Assembly (NCBI RefSeq): GCF_036327755.1
Contig: NZ_CP109596.1
Span: 3,286,001-3,350,000, forward strand
Source of the DNA: Nocardia sp. NBC_01503
Lineage (GTDB): Bacteria > Actinomycetota > Actinomycetes > Mycobacteriales > Mycobacteriaceae
Direction of reading: 5' to 3'
DNA: 64,000 nt
Within the stretch, counting starts at the first letter, position 1. Each line of letters starts with the position of its first letter. The position numbers were made by a program, and so were the translations under genes. Of the stretch, positions 10,897-18,904 are shown one piece after another. The notes beneath the pieces are model-generated. The model made no database searches, had not been told where the DNA came from, and saw nothing but the letters and a program-made list of their open reading frames with translations.

Positions 10897-11688
10897 TCAG
10901 GCGGTGGGTACCGAACCGAGTCCTCGTGCGCCGAGCAGACGGCCGGAGTCGAAGGCGGCCGCGGCGGCGGGCATGATGCCGGGGCGGTTGCTGGTGAGGA
11001 CGCGGGTGGTGGCGGTGCCGGTGGTGGGGCGGCCGAGGGCGTCCATGCGGCGCAGGGTTTGCGCGGCTACGGCTTCGGCGCTGTCGAAGACGCGGATGCC
11101 GGCCGGGAGGGCGGCGAGGATGGCGTCGATGACCAGCGGGTAATGGGTGCAGCCGAGGACGATGCCCTCGGTGTCGGCGGGGGTGCGGGCGGCGGCGCTG
11201 GTGATGGCCTCGGTGATGGCGGGCAGATCGCCGCGGTCGATGGCGTCGGCCAGGCCGTGGCAGGCGACGCCGGTGATCTCGGCTTCGCCACCGAAGCGGG
11301 CGATCAGGTCGGCCTGATAGGCGCTGGCGGTGGTGGCGGCGGTCGCCCAGACCGCAACCCGGTGGCAAGCGGCGGCGGCGGGTTTGATGGCGGGTACGGT
11401 GCCGATCACCGGTACGCCCGGCCCGACCTCGGCGCGCAGCGGTTCCAGTGCGGTGACGCTGGCCGTATTGCACGGCACCACAATGACTTCCGCGCCTTCG
11501 CGCAGGGACGCGCGTGCGGTGTCGAGCACGCGGTCGATGACCCACTGCTCGGGTTTGGGTCCCCAGGGTGCGCCGTCGGGGTCCATTTGCAGCAGCAGAT
11601 CGATATCGGGGCGCAATTTGCGCAACCACGCCCCCGTGGGCAGCATCCCCAGTCCGGAATCAATGAGCGCGACGATCACAGCTGTCAC
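10897..11688 (-). CDS. Aspartate/glutamate racemase-family protein (MurI-like)
   Basis: A 263-residue homologue of glutamate racemase, which makes D-Glu for peptidoglycan by a two-cysteine mechanism. Both cysteines are present: C73 in IVVPCNTAS and C180 in VLGCTHYPL; the N-terminal acid D10 is in ALIDSGLGML. It departs from normal MurI in lacking the usual F-D-S-G-x-G-G entry (second Gly replaced by Met) and in having an unusual MDPDGAPWGPKPEQWV stretch at 35-50. It may therefore be a paralogue with another amino-acid substrate. It heads a possible two-gene unit with the 80-residue gene. Confidence 0.75.
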   Translation of the reverse strand: MTAVIVALIDSGLGMLPTGAWLRKLRPDIDLLLQMDPDGAPWGPKPEQWVIDRVLDTARASLREGAEVIVVPCNTASVTALEPLRAEVGPGVPVIGTVPAIKPAAAACHRVAVWATAATTASAYQADLIARFGGEAEITGVACHGLADAIDRGDLPAITEAITSAAARTPADTEGIVLGCTHYPLVIDAILAALPAGIRVFDSAEAVAAQTLRRMDALGRPTTGTATTRVLTSNRPGIMPAAAAAFDSGRLLGARGLGSVPTA

Positions 11689-11779
11689 GGTAGTGAAGTA
11701 CCCCGCGCCCTCGCGAACCGCGGGTCCGGATTGCGGCTTTACCTGCGAGGTAATTGGGTTCGGCGCGCGGCGCTCCTAC

Positions 11780-11820
11780 CGTTCGAAGGGGCCGCCGGGT
11801 GCTGGTGGCCGGTTCGAACG
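11780..11820. promoter_or_regulatory. Inverted repeat ahead of the DUF1330 gene
   Basis: CGTTCGAA at 11780-11787 pairs with TTCGAACG at 11813-11820; GGCC blocks inside pair as well, with two intervening mismatches. It ends one base before the AAGGAG ribosome site of the next gene, so it is either an operator or a leader hairpin. Confidence 0.5.
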
Positions 11821-11832
11821 AAGGAGTGGCTC

Positions 11833-12180
11833 ATGTCCGCGTACGGGTTCGCGCATCTGCGGGATCGGCGTCCGCATCCGGAGATTCTGGAGTATCTGGA
11901 GCGCATCCAGGACACCTTGGATCCGTACGCGGGCCGGTTCGTCATTCACGGCCCGCCGGTGGAGGTGGTGGAAGGTGAATGGCCGGGTTCGATGGTGTTG
12001 CTGGAGTTCCCGACCATGGATCAGGCCCGTGCCTGGTACCGCTCGCCCGCTTATCAAGAGATCTTGCATTTGCGCACCGATCACATCGACGGTGACCTTC
12101 TGTTGATCGAGGGTGTCGGCCCGCATTACGACCCGCGTGAGCGCGTCGCCAAGCTCCGCGCGCAGGCCCGGTCGAGCTGA
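11833..12180 (+). CDS. DUF1330 family protein
   Basis: A 115-residue protein of the dimeric alpha/beta-barrel DUF1330 type: ILEYLERIQDTLDPYAGRFVIHG, then EVVEGEWPGSMVLLEFPTMDQARAWYRSPAYQEI, which is the family core, and a C-terminal tail. ATG 11833 is preceded by AAGGAG. No catalytic residues are established for this family. It stands alone between a divergent racemase-like gene and a convergent reductase gene. Confidence 0.88.
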   Translation: MSAYGFAHLRDRRPHPEILEYLERIQDTLDPYAGRFVIHGPPVEVVEGEWPGSMVLLEFPTMDQARAWYRSPAYQEILHLRTDHIDGDLLLIEGVGPHYDPRERVAKLRAQARSS

Positions 12181-12201
12181 GCACGCGATCTCGAGGGTGG
12201 C

Positions 12202-13425
12202 TCAGCCGACCGGGGTTTGATGCGCGGCGGCGAGCTGTCCGCGCATCTTCATGACCTTGCCGGTCATACCCGCGCCGACGACGGCGACCAGCGTCCCGTC
12301 GCGGAACAGGTGGGCCAGGAATTTGCGCCCCTTGTCCTCGACGATTCGTACCTCGTCGGCGAGCGCGGGGGTGCCGAGCACCTGGATCTTCACGTCGTAC
12401 TGATCGCTCCACACGTACGGAACCCGTACGGCGGCAGGCGGTTCGGTGCCGAGCATCGCGGCCGCGAGCAGTTGCGCCTGTTCGCCCGCATTGGTCCAGT
12501 GTTCGACCCGCCTGTTGCGCCCGGTGTCGTGTAACCATGCCGCCACATCGCCGACCGCCCAGACGCCGTCCACGCCGGTGCGCCCGACCTCGTCGGCGAG
12601 GACGCCGCCGCCGTCGGCGGGTGCGGCCAGTGGGATGCCGGAGTCGGCCAGCCATTCGGTGACCGGGATCGAGCCGACGCCGATCACGACGAGATCGGCC
12701 TCGACGACACTGCCGTCGCCGAGCCGGACGCCCCGCACCGCGGGTCGTGAATCAGCTTGGGCGGCAGCTGAATCGCTCTCGGTGACCAGCAGTGCCTCGA
12801 CGCCGACACCGCAGCGCACATCGACGCCCTCCTCGGTGTGCATGCGCGCCACGAGTGCGCCGATCTCCACGCCGAGGGCGGCGGCCAGGGGAGTGGGCTG
12901 GGGTTCGACCAGCGTCACGTCGACTCCGCGCGCTCGAAAACTCGCTGTGAGTTCGCAGCCGATGAATCCCGCGCCGACGATGACGGCGTGCTGTGCCGTC
13001 GCGAGGTGTTGACGCATACCGTCGGCATCGTCGTGGGTGCGCAGTACGTGCACGCCGGTGGCGTCGGGAAAGCTGGGAATGCGCCGGGGCCGCAGTCCGG
13101 TGGCGATGATCAGCCGGTCGTAGCCGAGACTCTCGCCGTCGCCGAGGGTGACCCGTCGGGCGGTGGTGTCGACACCGGTCGCACTGACTCCGAGCCGCAG
13201 GTCGATGCGGTTTTCGGTGAAGAATTCGGCGGGCCGCAGCGCGGTGTCCTCGATCTCGCCGCGGACGAACTGTTTGGACAGCGGCGGCCGGTCGTAGGGT
13301 GCGCGGTTCTCGGCACCGATGAGGGTGAGTTCGCCGTCGTAACCTGCGCGTCGCAGCTCTTCGGCGGTTCTCAGTCCGGCCAGTCCGGCGCCGACAATTA
13401 GAACGTGTTCTACCGAATGCGACAT
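12202..13425 (-). CDS. FAD-dependent ferredoxin/rubredoxin-type reductase
   Basis: A 407-residue pyridine-nucleotide-disulfide-oxidoreductase-fold flavoprotein: FAD dinucleotide site VLIVGAGLAGLRTAEEL (about 8-24), PYDRPPLSK, NAD(P)H dinucleotide site AVIVGAGFIGCELTASF (about 147-163), and the second FAD motif GVWAVGDVAAW. It lacks a redox-active CxxxxC pair, as expected for reductases that feed electrons to ferredoxins of P450s or Rieske oxygenases. ATG 13425 is used; ATG 13437 is an alternative. A KstR-type palindrome lies within its first codons, suggesting sterol-linked regulation. Partner not identified in the window. Confidence 0.85.
   Translation of the reverse strand: MSHSVEHVLIVGAGLAGLRTAEELRRAGYDGELTLIGAENRAPYDRPPLSKQFVRGEIEDTALRPAEFFTENRIDLRLGVSATGVDTTARRVTLGDGESLGYDRLIIATGLRPRRIPSFPDATGVHVLRTHDDADGMRQHLATAQHAVIVGAGFIGCELTASFRARGVDVTLVEPQPTPLAAALGVEIGALVARMHTEEGVDVRCGVGVEALLVTESDSAAAQADSRPAVRGVRLGDGSVVEADLVVIGVGSIPVTEWLADSGIPLAAPADGGGVLADEVGRTGVDGVWAVGDVAAWLHDTGRNRRVEHWTNAGEQAQLLAAAMLGTEPPAAVRVPYVWSDQYDVKIQVLGTPALADEVRIVEDKGRKFLAHLFRDGTLVAVVGAGMTGKVMKMRGQLAAAHQTPVG
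13399..13412. promoter_or_regulatory. KstR-type operator inside the reductase 5' coding end
   Basis: TAGAACGTGTTCTA fits the KstR consensus TnnAACnnGTTnnA at every fixed position and equals the core upstream of kshB. It lies about 13 bases after the chosen start codon. The codons it covers on the minus strand (GTA GAA CAC GTT CTA ATT) include several that are rare in this genome style. Confidence 0.65.
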
Positions 13426-13511
13426 GTAGCTCACCATATCGGTTCCGCAGGGGCCTTGACGCTGTGTCACGCGCCACATCCGATCAGGTGCTGAATCGTA
13501 GCCGGGAGTTT

Positions 13512-13529
13512 ATTGATCGGGCGGTCAAT
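13512..13529. promoter_or_regulatory. Imperfect palindrome, candidate TetR operator
   Basis: ATTGATCGGGCGGTCAAT pairs at 7 of 9 positions and resembles TetR-type operators. It sits 51 bases ahead of the SPW-protein/TetR gene pair and faces away from the reductase gene, so self-regulation by that TetR is a fair guess. Confidence 0.5.
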
Positions 13530-13580
13530 CAGGACTAAACCGGAAAGTAGGACATATCCTCAGCCTTTAGGAGGCACCTC

Positions 13581-13931
13581 ATGTTCACCGAGAGCCGTAC
13601 CCACGCGGTAACCGTTATCCTCGGCGCCGTCGCCGCCCTGTCGCCCCTGTGGGTCGGCCACAGCGACAAGGCAATGTGGACCCTGGTCGTGCTGGGCGTG
13701 CTGATCGCCCTCACCGGTCTGGGTCTGATCGGCGATCTGCTCGGCGGTATCGCCGACTACGCGCTGGTCGTGCTCGGCGCACTGCTGTTCATCTCCCCCT
13801 GGGTGATGGGCTTCGATTCCTACAGCGGGGCCTCGTGGACCGCATGGGTCGTCGGTGCGCTGAGCGTGGTCATGGCGCTGTCCGCCATGCCCGCGGTGAC
13901 GGGGCGTCTGCACCTGGGTGCCAGCCACTGA
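13581..13931 (+). CDS. SPW-repeat membrane protein
   Basis: A 116-residue integral membrane protein with four hydrophobic segments (about 10-25, 33-50, 56-75, 85-105) and the two signature blocks LSPLWVG and ISPWVMGF that define the SPW repeat family. ATG 13581 follows TAGGAGG. The stop overlaps the ATG of the following TetR gene by one base, so the two are translationally coupled. Function of the family is unknown. Confidence 0.9.
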   Translation: MFTESRTHAVTVILGAVAALSPLWVGHSDKAMWTLVVLGVLIALTGLGLIGDLLGGIADYALVVLGALLFISPWVMGFDSYSGASWTAWVVGALSVVMALSAMPAVTGRLHLGASH

Positions 13932-14557
13932 TGCAGATGCGTCGACCGGGAGCGGGGCGCCGCCGGACCAGGAAGCTGGACGGCGACGCCCGTCAGCTCA
14001 TTCTCGATGCCGCGGAGAAGCTCTTCGCGGCACAGGGATTCGATGCGACCCCGACGGCCGCGATAGCCGCGGCCGCCGAGGTCCCCAAGGGTTTGGTCTT
14101 CTATTACTTCCCCACCAAGGACGCGATTCTGTCGGCGCTGATGGCCGAGCGCGTTCCGGTACAGCCCATCGATGACATCGATTCGCTGGTGGCTCCCGGT
14201 GATCCGGTCAAGAGCCTGGTGAATCTGGATGCGGCGCTGAATCTTCGGGACACCCGCTCCGGGGTGCTGCGGGTGATCATGTGGCGGGAGGCGGATACGC
14301 ATCCGGATGTGCGTAAACAGTTGCGGCGGATGCGAGATCAGATGCTCGATATCACCGCCCGGGTGTTGCAGGCGAGTGCGCCGGATCCGGTGCAGCCCAA
14401 TACCTTGCGCGCGTGCGCGGCGGCATTCGTCTCGGCCATGTTCGCGATCGCGAGTACCGATCGATTGCACGCGCTGGATGGTCTGACGCTGCCGACCTCC
14501 GATGAGATCTTCAATGTGGCGCAGGTGGTGGCGGCGGGTATGACGCAGCTCGGCTGA
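13931..14557 (+). CDS. TetR-family transcriptional regulator
   Basis: A 208-residue repressor-type protein. A basic N-terminal tail is followed by the helix-turn-helix (about 20-65; ILDAAEKLFAAQGFDATPTAAIAAAAEVPKGLVFYYFPTKDAIL), then a variable ligand domain. It starts in the stop codon of the SPW gene (TGATG). It probably controls that membrane protein and itself via the palindrome at 13512-13529. Ligand unknown. Confidence 0.88.
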   Translation: MQMRRPGAGRRRTRKLDGDARQLILDAAEKLFAAQGFDATPTAAIAAAAEVPKGLVFYYFPTKDAILSALMAERVPVQPIDDIDSLVAPGDPVKSLVNLDAALNLRDTRSGVLRVIMWREADTHPDVRKQLRRMRDQMLDITARVLQASAPDPVQPNTLRACAAAFVSAMFAIASTDRLHALDGLTLPTSDEIFNVAQVVAAGMTQLG

Positions 14558-14656
14558 TTTGCTGGCGTGTCACTGCACAGTCTGATTCTCTTCCGCACGA
14601 CACTCGATATGGGACATGACATAGCGCATATCGAGCTAATTCACGCGGAGGAACAG

Positions 14657-15874
14657 ATGAAGGCCAGATGGTTGCTGCACAAGGTCAGACTTATCGGCGC
14701 GGTCACGGTGGGGTGCGCGATCGTAGCCGGAACACCTGTTGCCACCGCGGATCCGATTTATCCCCGGCCGGATCCGGACCCCTTCTACGCCCAGTCCGCG
14801 GATATGGCGAACTATCAGCCGGGTGATGTGCTGGCCTCGCGAATCATGCCGCCGCTGCCCTTCTTTCCCGATACCACCGTGACGGCGATCAAATTCCGTT
14901 CCACGAGTTCGGAGGGTGCGCCGATCGCGGCGATCACCACCGTGCTGACTCCGCGTGAGCACCGCCCGGATGGTCCGGTGCTGTCCTATCAGCACATCAT
15001 CAATGGTCTGGGCAGCGACTGCGCGGTATCGCGGGTGCTGTACACGGCGGATCCGAATCTGTTCGTGAAGGAATCGGTCGCGCTGAATGTGGCGCTACGG
15101 CGGGGCTGGTCGGTGGCGCTGCCGGATCATCTGGGTCCGAATTTCGCCTATGGTGCGGCCAAATTGGGTGGTCAGATCACTCTGGACGGTATTCGCGCGG
15201 TACAGCGACTGCCGGAGTTGGCGGCGGCGAACAGTCCGGTGGCAATGGCCGGTTACTCCGGCGGCGGGATGGCGACGGCGTGGGCGGCGGCGCTGGCTCC
15301 GACCTACGCACCCGAATTGCGGATCGCGGGCGCGGCCACGGGTGGTGTGCCGATGAATATGGTGAAGATGGTGAATTCGCTCGGTCTGCAACCGCATCCG
15401 GCATTCGGTTTGGCGATGGCGGCGGCGATCGGCCTGGAGCGGGAGTATCCGGATCGGCTGCCGATCAGTACGCAGATGAATCAACTCGGTCTGGCGGCGC
15501 GCAATGCCATGGCCAATGGCTGCACCAACGAGATCATGGCGATCGGCGCGGGCCACAGTGCGCGTGAGTTCGCGGCCAGTACCTCGATGATCGATGATCC
15601 GGACGTGCAGGGGGTGCTGCGGGAGAACAGTCTGGAGATGTTCGACGGGGTGCCGAATATGCCGGTGTTCGAGTGGCATTCGCCGAGTGATCCGCTGATT
15701 CCGGTGGATGCGATTGTCAACACCGATAGGCGCTATTGTGCCGCGGGGGTGCGGTTGGAGATGGATATGAACGCCTCACCCGAACATCTCTCCGCCGCGG
15801 TGCTCGGAATGCCGTCCGCACTGGCGTGGGTGGATGCCCGTCTGCGTGGTGAGCCGGCGCCGTCGAATTGCTGA
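14657..15874 (+). CDS. Secreted lipase/esterase, LIP family
   Basis: A 405-residue exported alpha/beta hydrolase. ATG 14657 has GGAGGA ahead and gives a Sec signal peptide (basic MKARWLLHKVR, hydrophobic core, cleavage near ATA-DP about residue 31). The nucleophile elbow GYSGGG has S201; the acid is probably the Asp in WHSPSDPLIP and the His is in SPEHLSA. Pattern and length match actinobacterial triacylglycerol lipases related to the fungal LIP family, which nocardiae and mycobacteria use to release fatty acids. It stands alone, with no foldase or chaperone gene nearby. Confidence 0.9.
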   Translation: MKARWLLHKVRLIGAVTVGCAIVAGTPVATADPIYPRPDPDPFYAQSADMANYQPGDVLASRIMPPLPFFPDTTVTAIKFRSTSSEGAPIAAITTVLTPREHRPDGPVLSYQHIINGLGSDCAVSRVLYTADPNLFVKESVALNVALRRGWSVALPDHLGPNFAYGAAKLGGQITLDGIRAVQRLPELAAANSPVAMAGYSGGGMATAWAAALAPTYAPELRIAGAATGGVPMNMVKMVNSLGLQPHPAFGLAMAAAIGLEREYPDRLPISTQMNQLGLAARNAMANGCTNEIMAIGAGHSAREFAASTSMIDDPDVQGVLRENSLEMFDGVPNMPVFEWHSPSDPLIPVDAIVNTDRRYCAAGVRLEMDMNASPEHLSAAVLGMPSALAWVDARLRGEPAPSNC

Positions 15875-15958
15875 TTTGCCGTCAATCCCCCAATACCGTT
15901 GCTCGTGAATCGCTTTCGCCGCGGCCCGACTCGCATGGGCCGCGGCGGCACGGTAAGA

Positions 15959-17215
15959 ATGTCGCCCATGGATGCCGATTTCACCACCGGGTTGGGTTCG
16001 CCCCTGAACTCCCGCCAGGAGAGCTACCGCCTCACCCATCCGGAGGGCTCCGACCAGGGCTCTTCCGTCAATCCGGTGCTGACCGGCATCGACACCGGCT
16101 CGAACTCGACCCTCGGCCGGACCGCCCTGGATCAGCCCGGACATCCGGTGCAGTGGTCGTCGCCGATGACGCGCCGCACCAATGAATCCGACTCGCCGCA
16201 GCGGCGTTCGGTCCAGGATTTCGCGGCGGCCCCGCGGCTGTCCACGCCGGAGGTGGATACGCCCGCGCGGCGTTCGGTGCAGGACTTCGACGCCGCCCCG
16301 GCCTTCACCGCGGATTACGCCGCCACCGATGGTCACTCCGGGCTGAACGGACACTCGGGGCTGAACGGACACTCGGGCCTGAATGGTCACGCGGTCGCCG
16401 AGAGCGACTCCCGTCGCGCGACACAGGATCTCGAATCCTCCCGCCGCGCCGCACAGGATCTGGAGGCCTCGCTGCGCCGTGCCGCTGAACTGGAGGCGGC
16501 CGTGCGCCGTGCCGGGACCGATCCGGAGCCCGAGCCGTTCGGTTCCGCTCTCTCCGCCGAGCGATTGTCCGCGCCCGCCCCCGAGCCCGCCGTGCGATTG
16601 TCGGCTCCGGCTACCGAGCCTGCCGAGCGTCCGGCGCTCCCCGATCCCGAGCCGGTATCGCGGCGGGCGGCTCCGGAGGTCGACACGGCCGCACATCGCT
16701 CCGTATCCGATCTGAGCTCCTGGTCGAGTCACGCCGCGGCGGATCAGAACTCGTCGGGACTTGCTGCGCGCGAGTCGAATTCGCCCTCGCGCCGAGCCGC
16801 GCCGGAGTCGAGTCCGGCGAATTCCCCGGCGCGCCGGGCCGCACCCGAAACAACCCCCGTCGCGCAGCACGCCGCGCCGGAGTCGGATTCGTCCACCGGC
16901 CGTCGCGCCGCGCCGGAACCCGAGCTGCCGCAACCGGCTTCGACCGTCGAGGGTGCGCGGGCCCGCGAGTTCCGGGCCGAGGATGCCCCCAATATCGATC
17001 TGCATCACATCATGCGGCTGCTGGTGGCCAGTCATGATCTGGATGTGGCCGCGCAGGCCGCCGAGGCGGGTGCGGGTTCGGTCGAGGAGTTGGCGCGGGC
17101 CGCGCGCAAGACGCGCAGTGCCGCGGTGGATCTGGTGGCCGCCTGGTACGGCGGCCCCGATCACATGCGCAGATTCGGCGAGGTGCTGTTACAGGCCGCG
17201 GCTGAAACCGCTTGA
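15959..17215 (+). CDS. Largely disordered repeat protein with small C-terminal helical domain
   Basis: About 418 residues from ATG 15959 (ATG 15968 also possible; no strong ribosome site). Residues ~1-340 are low complexity, rich in Ser, Ala, Pro, Arg and Glu. Recurring short phrases include RRSVQDF (twice), three exact GHSGLN hexapeptides, and many RRAAPE/RRAAQD-like units. The last ~75 residues (NIDLHHIMRLLVASHDLDVAAQ... onward) look helical and ordered. There is no signal peptide or membrane segment, so it should be cytoplasmic. I do not recognise the C-terminal domain; a scaffold or partner-binding role is possible, but no function is claimed. Confidence 0.75.
   Translation: MSPMDADFTTGLGSPLNSRQESYRLTHPEGSDQGSSVNPVLTGIDTGSNSTLGRTALDQPGHPVQWSSPMTRRTNESDSPQRRSVQDFAAAPRLSTPEVDTPARRSVQDFDAAPAFTADYAATDGHSGLNGHSGLNGHSGLNGHAVAESDSRRATQDLESSRRAAQDLEASLRRAAELEAAVRRAGTDPEPEPFGSALSAERLSAPAPEPAVRLSAPATEPAERPALPDPEPVSRRAAPEVDTAAHRSVSDLSSWSSHAAADQNSSGLAARESNSPSRRAAPESSPANSPARRAAPETTPVAQHAAPESDSSTGRRAAPEPELPQPASTVEGARAREFRAEDAPNIDLHHIMRLLVASHDLDVAAQAAEAGAGSVEELARAARKTRSAAVDLVAAWYGGPDHMRRFGEVLLQAAAETA
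16331..16384 (+). repeat. Three tandem 18-base repeats (GHSGLN)
   Basis: Units at 16331-16348, 16349-16366 and 16367-16384, each encoding GHSGLN with only synonymous changes, followed by a partial GH unit. In-frame coding minisatellite. Confidence 0.92.
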
Positions 17216-17240
17216 CGCCGAGCACGTTCGGTACGCGATC

Positions 17241-17807
17241 TCACAGCCAGCGTTGTACGCCGCCGTGATGAGAGCAGGTACCGCTACGGTTCTGGCTGAA
17301 TGAATACGTACCGTCGCCACACCGGGCGGTAGCGCCGGAGGGCGCACTGGGCGCCGCGACCGGATCGGGTACGCAGACGGCATTGGAGTTGACGTAATGT
17401 CCTGAACCGCAGGAGATTACGGGTTCGGTCGCGGCTTGGGGGACCGGCTGCGGTGCCGCCACGGTGGGTGGTTCGGTCGCGATCTGCGGGGCGGCCACGG
17501 CCGGTGCGGTCGGAATTGTCTGCTGCGGCAGGACAAGTGGGACGATCTCACTGGGCGCGGCGATGGTGGTGACCGGTGCGGGTGGGGTGCCCGGGGAACC
17601 CGGGGTCGTCTCCGGGGCCACCGCGCGGAGCGTGGTCGTGGTGGTGACCGGCGTGCTCGAGGTGGTGGGGAACGGGGTCGCGGCGACCACCACGGGATGG
17701 GTCGGGGTGGGTAGCGAGGTGGTGCTGGTGGCGGAGCATCCGATGAGTGCGAAAAACCCGAGTACCGCGGTGATTACGCCGAGCGCTCCGCGTCCCGTAA
17801 TGCGCAT
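17241..17807 (-). CDS. DUF3761 lipoprotein
   Basis: 188 residues. The signal sequence MRITGRGALGVITAVLGFFALIGC has lipobox ALIGC (Cys at 24). A long Pro/Thr/Ala linker (about 30-130) follows, then two Cys pairs: CGSGHYVNSNAVC and the DUF3761 core CGDGTYSFSQNRSGTCSHHGGV at the C-terminus. ATG 17807 follows a GGAGAGA ribosome site and is preferred to the longer frame from 17885. Likely an exported surface protein; the HHGGV end resembles small secreted zinc- or nuclease-associated tails, but function is unknown. Confidence 0.82.
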   Translation of the reverse strand: MRITGRGALGVITAVLGFFALIGCSATSTTSLPTPTHPVVVAATPFPTTSSTPVTTTTTLRAVAPETTPGSPGTPPAPVTTIAAPSEIVPLVLPQQTIPTAPAVAAPQIATEPPTVAAPQPVPQAATEPVISCGSGHYVNSNAVCVPDPVAAPSAPSGATARCGDGTYSFSQNRSGTCSHHGGVQRWL

Positions 17808-17941
17808 TTGCTTATCTCTCCAGGAGGAGGATCGCGCGGGATGCGCGACCCGTGCTCCGGGCATCGCGCCTCGCCGGGTGGCCATTACCGCATTCGGCGT
17901 GGGGGCGAGTGCGTGTCGGTGGGGTACTCGATCATGGTGGC

Positions 17942-18682
17942 GTGACCGGTGAATTGACCGCGGCGGCGGTTCGGGCGGAATTGGCGAAAGTGGCCGATGC
18001 GGGCGATGCGGTGCACCTGCAACGGTTCTTCAAGACCGGGCCGGGCGAATACGGCGAGGGGGATGTGTTCATCGGCGTGCGGGTGCCCAAGACGCGCGCG
18101 GCGGTGAAGCCGTTCGCCGGAATGCCACTCGCGCAGATCGATCTATTGCTCGACAGCGCGGTGCATGAGCACCGGCTCGCCGGGTTGGTGATTTTGAATG
18201 GGGAGATGGCGCGGGCCACGCGTAAACGGGGTGCGGATGTGGCGGCGCAACAACGGATTGTGGAGTTGTATCTGGCGGCGGTGCGACGCGGGCGGGTGAA
18301 CAACTGGGATCTGGTGGATGCTTCGGCGGAGTTCATTCTGGGTCCGTGGTTGCTGGAGCGCCCGCGGGGGTTGCTATTCGAGTTGGCTGGTGCGGATTCG
18401 CTGTGGGAGCGGCGGGTGGCGTTGCTGACGACTTTCGCCTTCATCAAGGCGGGGGATACCGGCACGACCGTCGAACTGTGTGAGCGATTGCTGGGGGACG
18501 AACGTGATCTGATTCAGAAGGCGTTGGGGTGGATGCTGCGCGAGATCGGCAAGCGGGTGGATCCCGCGATTCTCACTGGATTCCTGGATTCGCATGCTCC
18601 GGCTATGGGCCGGACAGCTTTGAGCTACGCCACAGAACACCTGACTTCGGAGCAGCGAACGCACTATAGATCACTGCGTTGA
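17942..18682 (+). CDS. DNA alkylation repair protein, AlkC/AlkD-type HEAT-like glycosylase
   Basis: A 246-residue all-helical protein of the AlkD family, which removes bulky or positively charged N-alkyl bases without flipping them. Family residues are visible: W122-D123 in NNWDLVD, D126, and the arginine in SLWERRVAL (about R157/158). GTG 17942 is chosen because the family N-terminus begins just here; longer frames enter the promoter of the divergent lipoprotein. Length is normal. No adaptive-response gene adjoins it. Confidence 0.88.
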   Translation: MTGELTAAAVRAELAKVADAGDAVHLQRFFKTGPGEYGEGDVFIGVRVPKTRAAVKPFAGMPLAQIDLLLDSAVHEHRLAGLVILNGEMARATRKRGADVAAQQRIVELYLAAVRRGRVNNWDLVDASAEFILGPWLLERPRGLLFELAGADSLWERRVALLTTFAFIKAGDTGTTVELCERLLGDERDLIQKALGWMLREIGKRVDPAILTGFLDSHAPAMGRTALSYATEHLTSEQRTHYRSLR

Positions 18683-18904
18683 GCTGGGAGATCGGTGGAA
18701 CGCGTGGCATTCACGCAAACCTTGATATCCATCTGTTCATCTCCAGTTAAGTTTACGTTAACCTAGCGCAATCATTCTGTGACTTACCAAGAACAGACCG
18801 CACGTCCTGTTATAGCCGGACGTACTCGACCTCCATGCGGAATCCCGTGCGGCGAGTCGCCTGTCGGCGGCGGTGTTCACAACACAAGTCAGCAGGTCAC
18901 CAGA

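Noticed and set aside
10771..11832. A long plus-strand frame leading into the DUF1330 protein
   Set aside because: It runs antisense to the racemase-like gene and is Gly/Ala-rich filler. The DUF1330 family begins at ATG 11833, which has its own AAGGAG.
18683..18904. A c-di-AMP (ydaO-type) riboswitch ahead of the secreted SLT gene
   Set aside because: Such switches are common before cell-wall hydrolases in actinomycetes, but I could not find the conserved core here; only an A/T-rich stretch is present.
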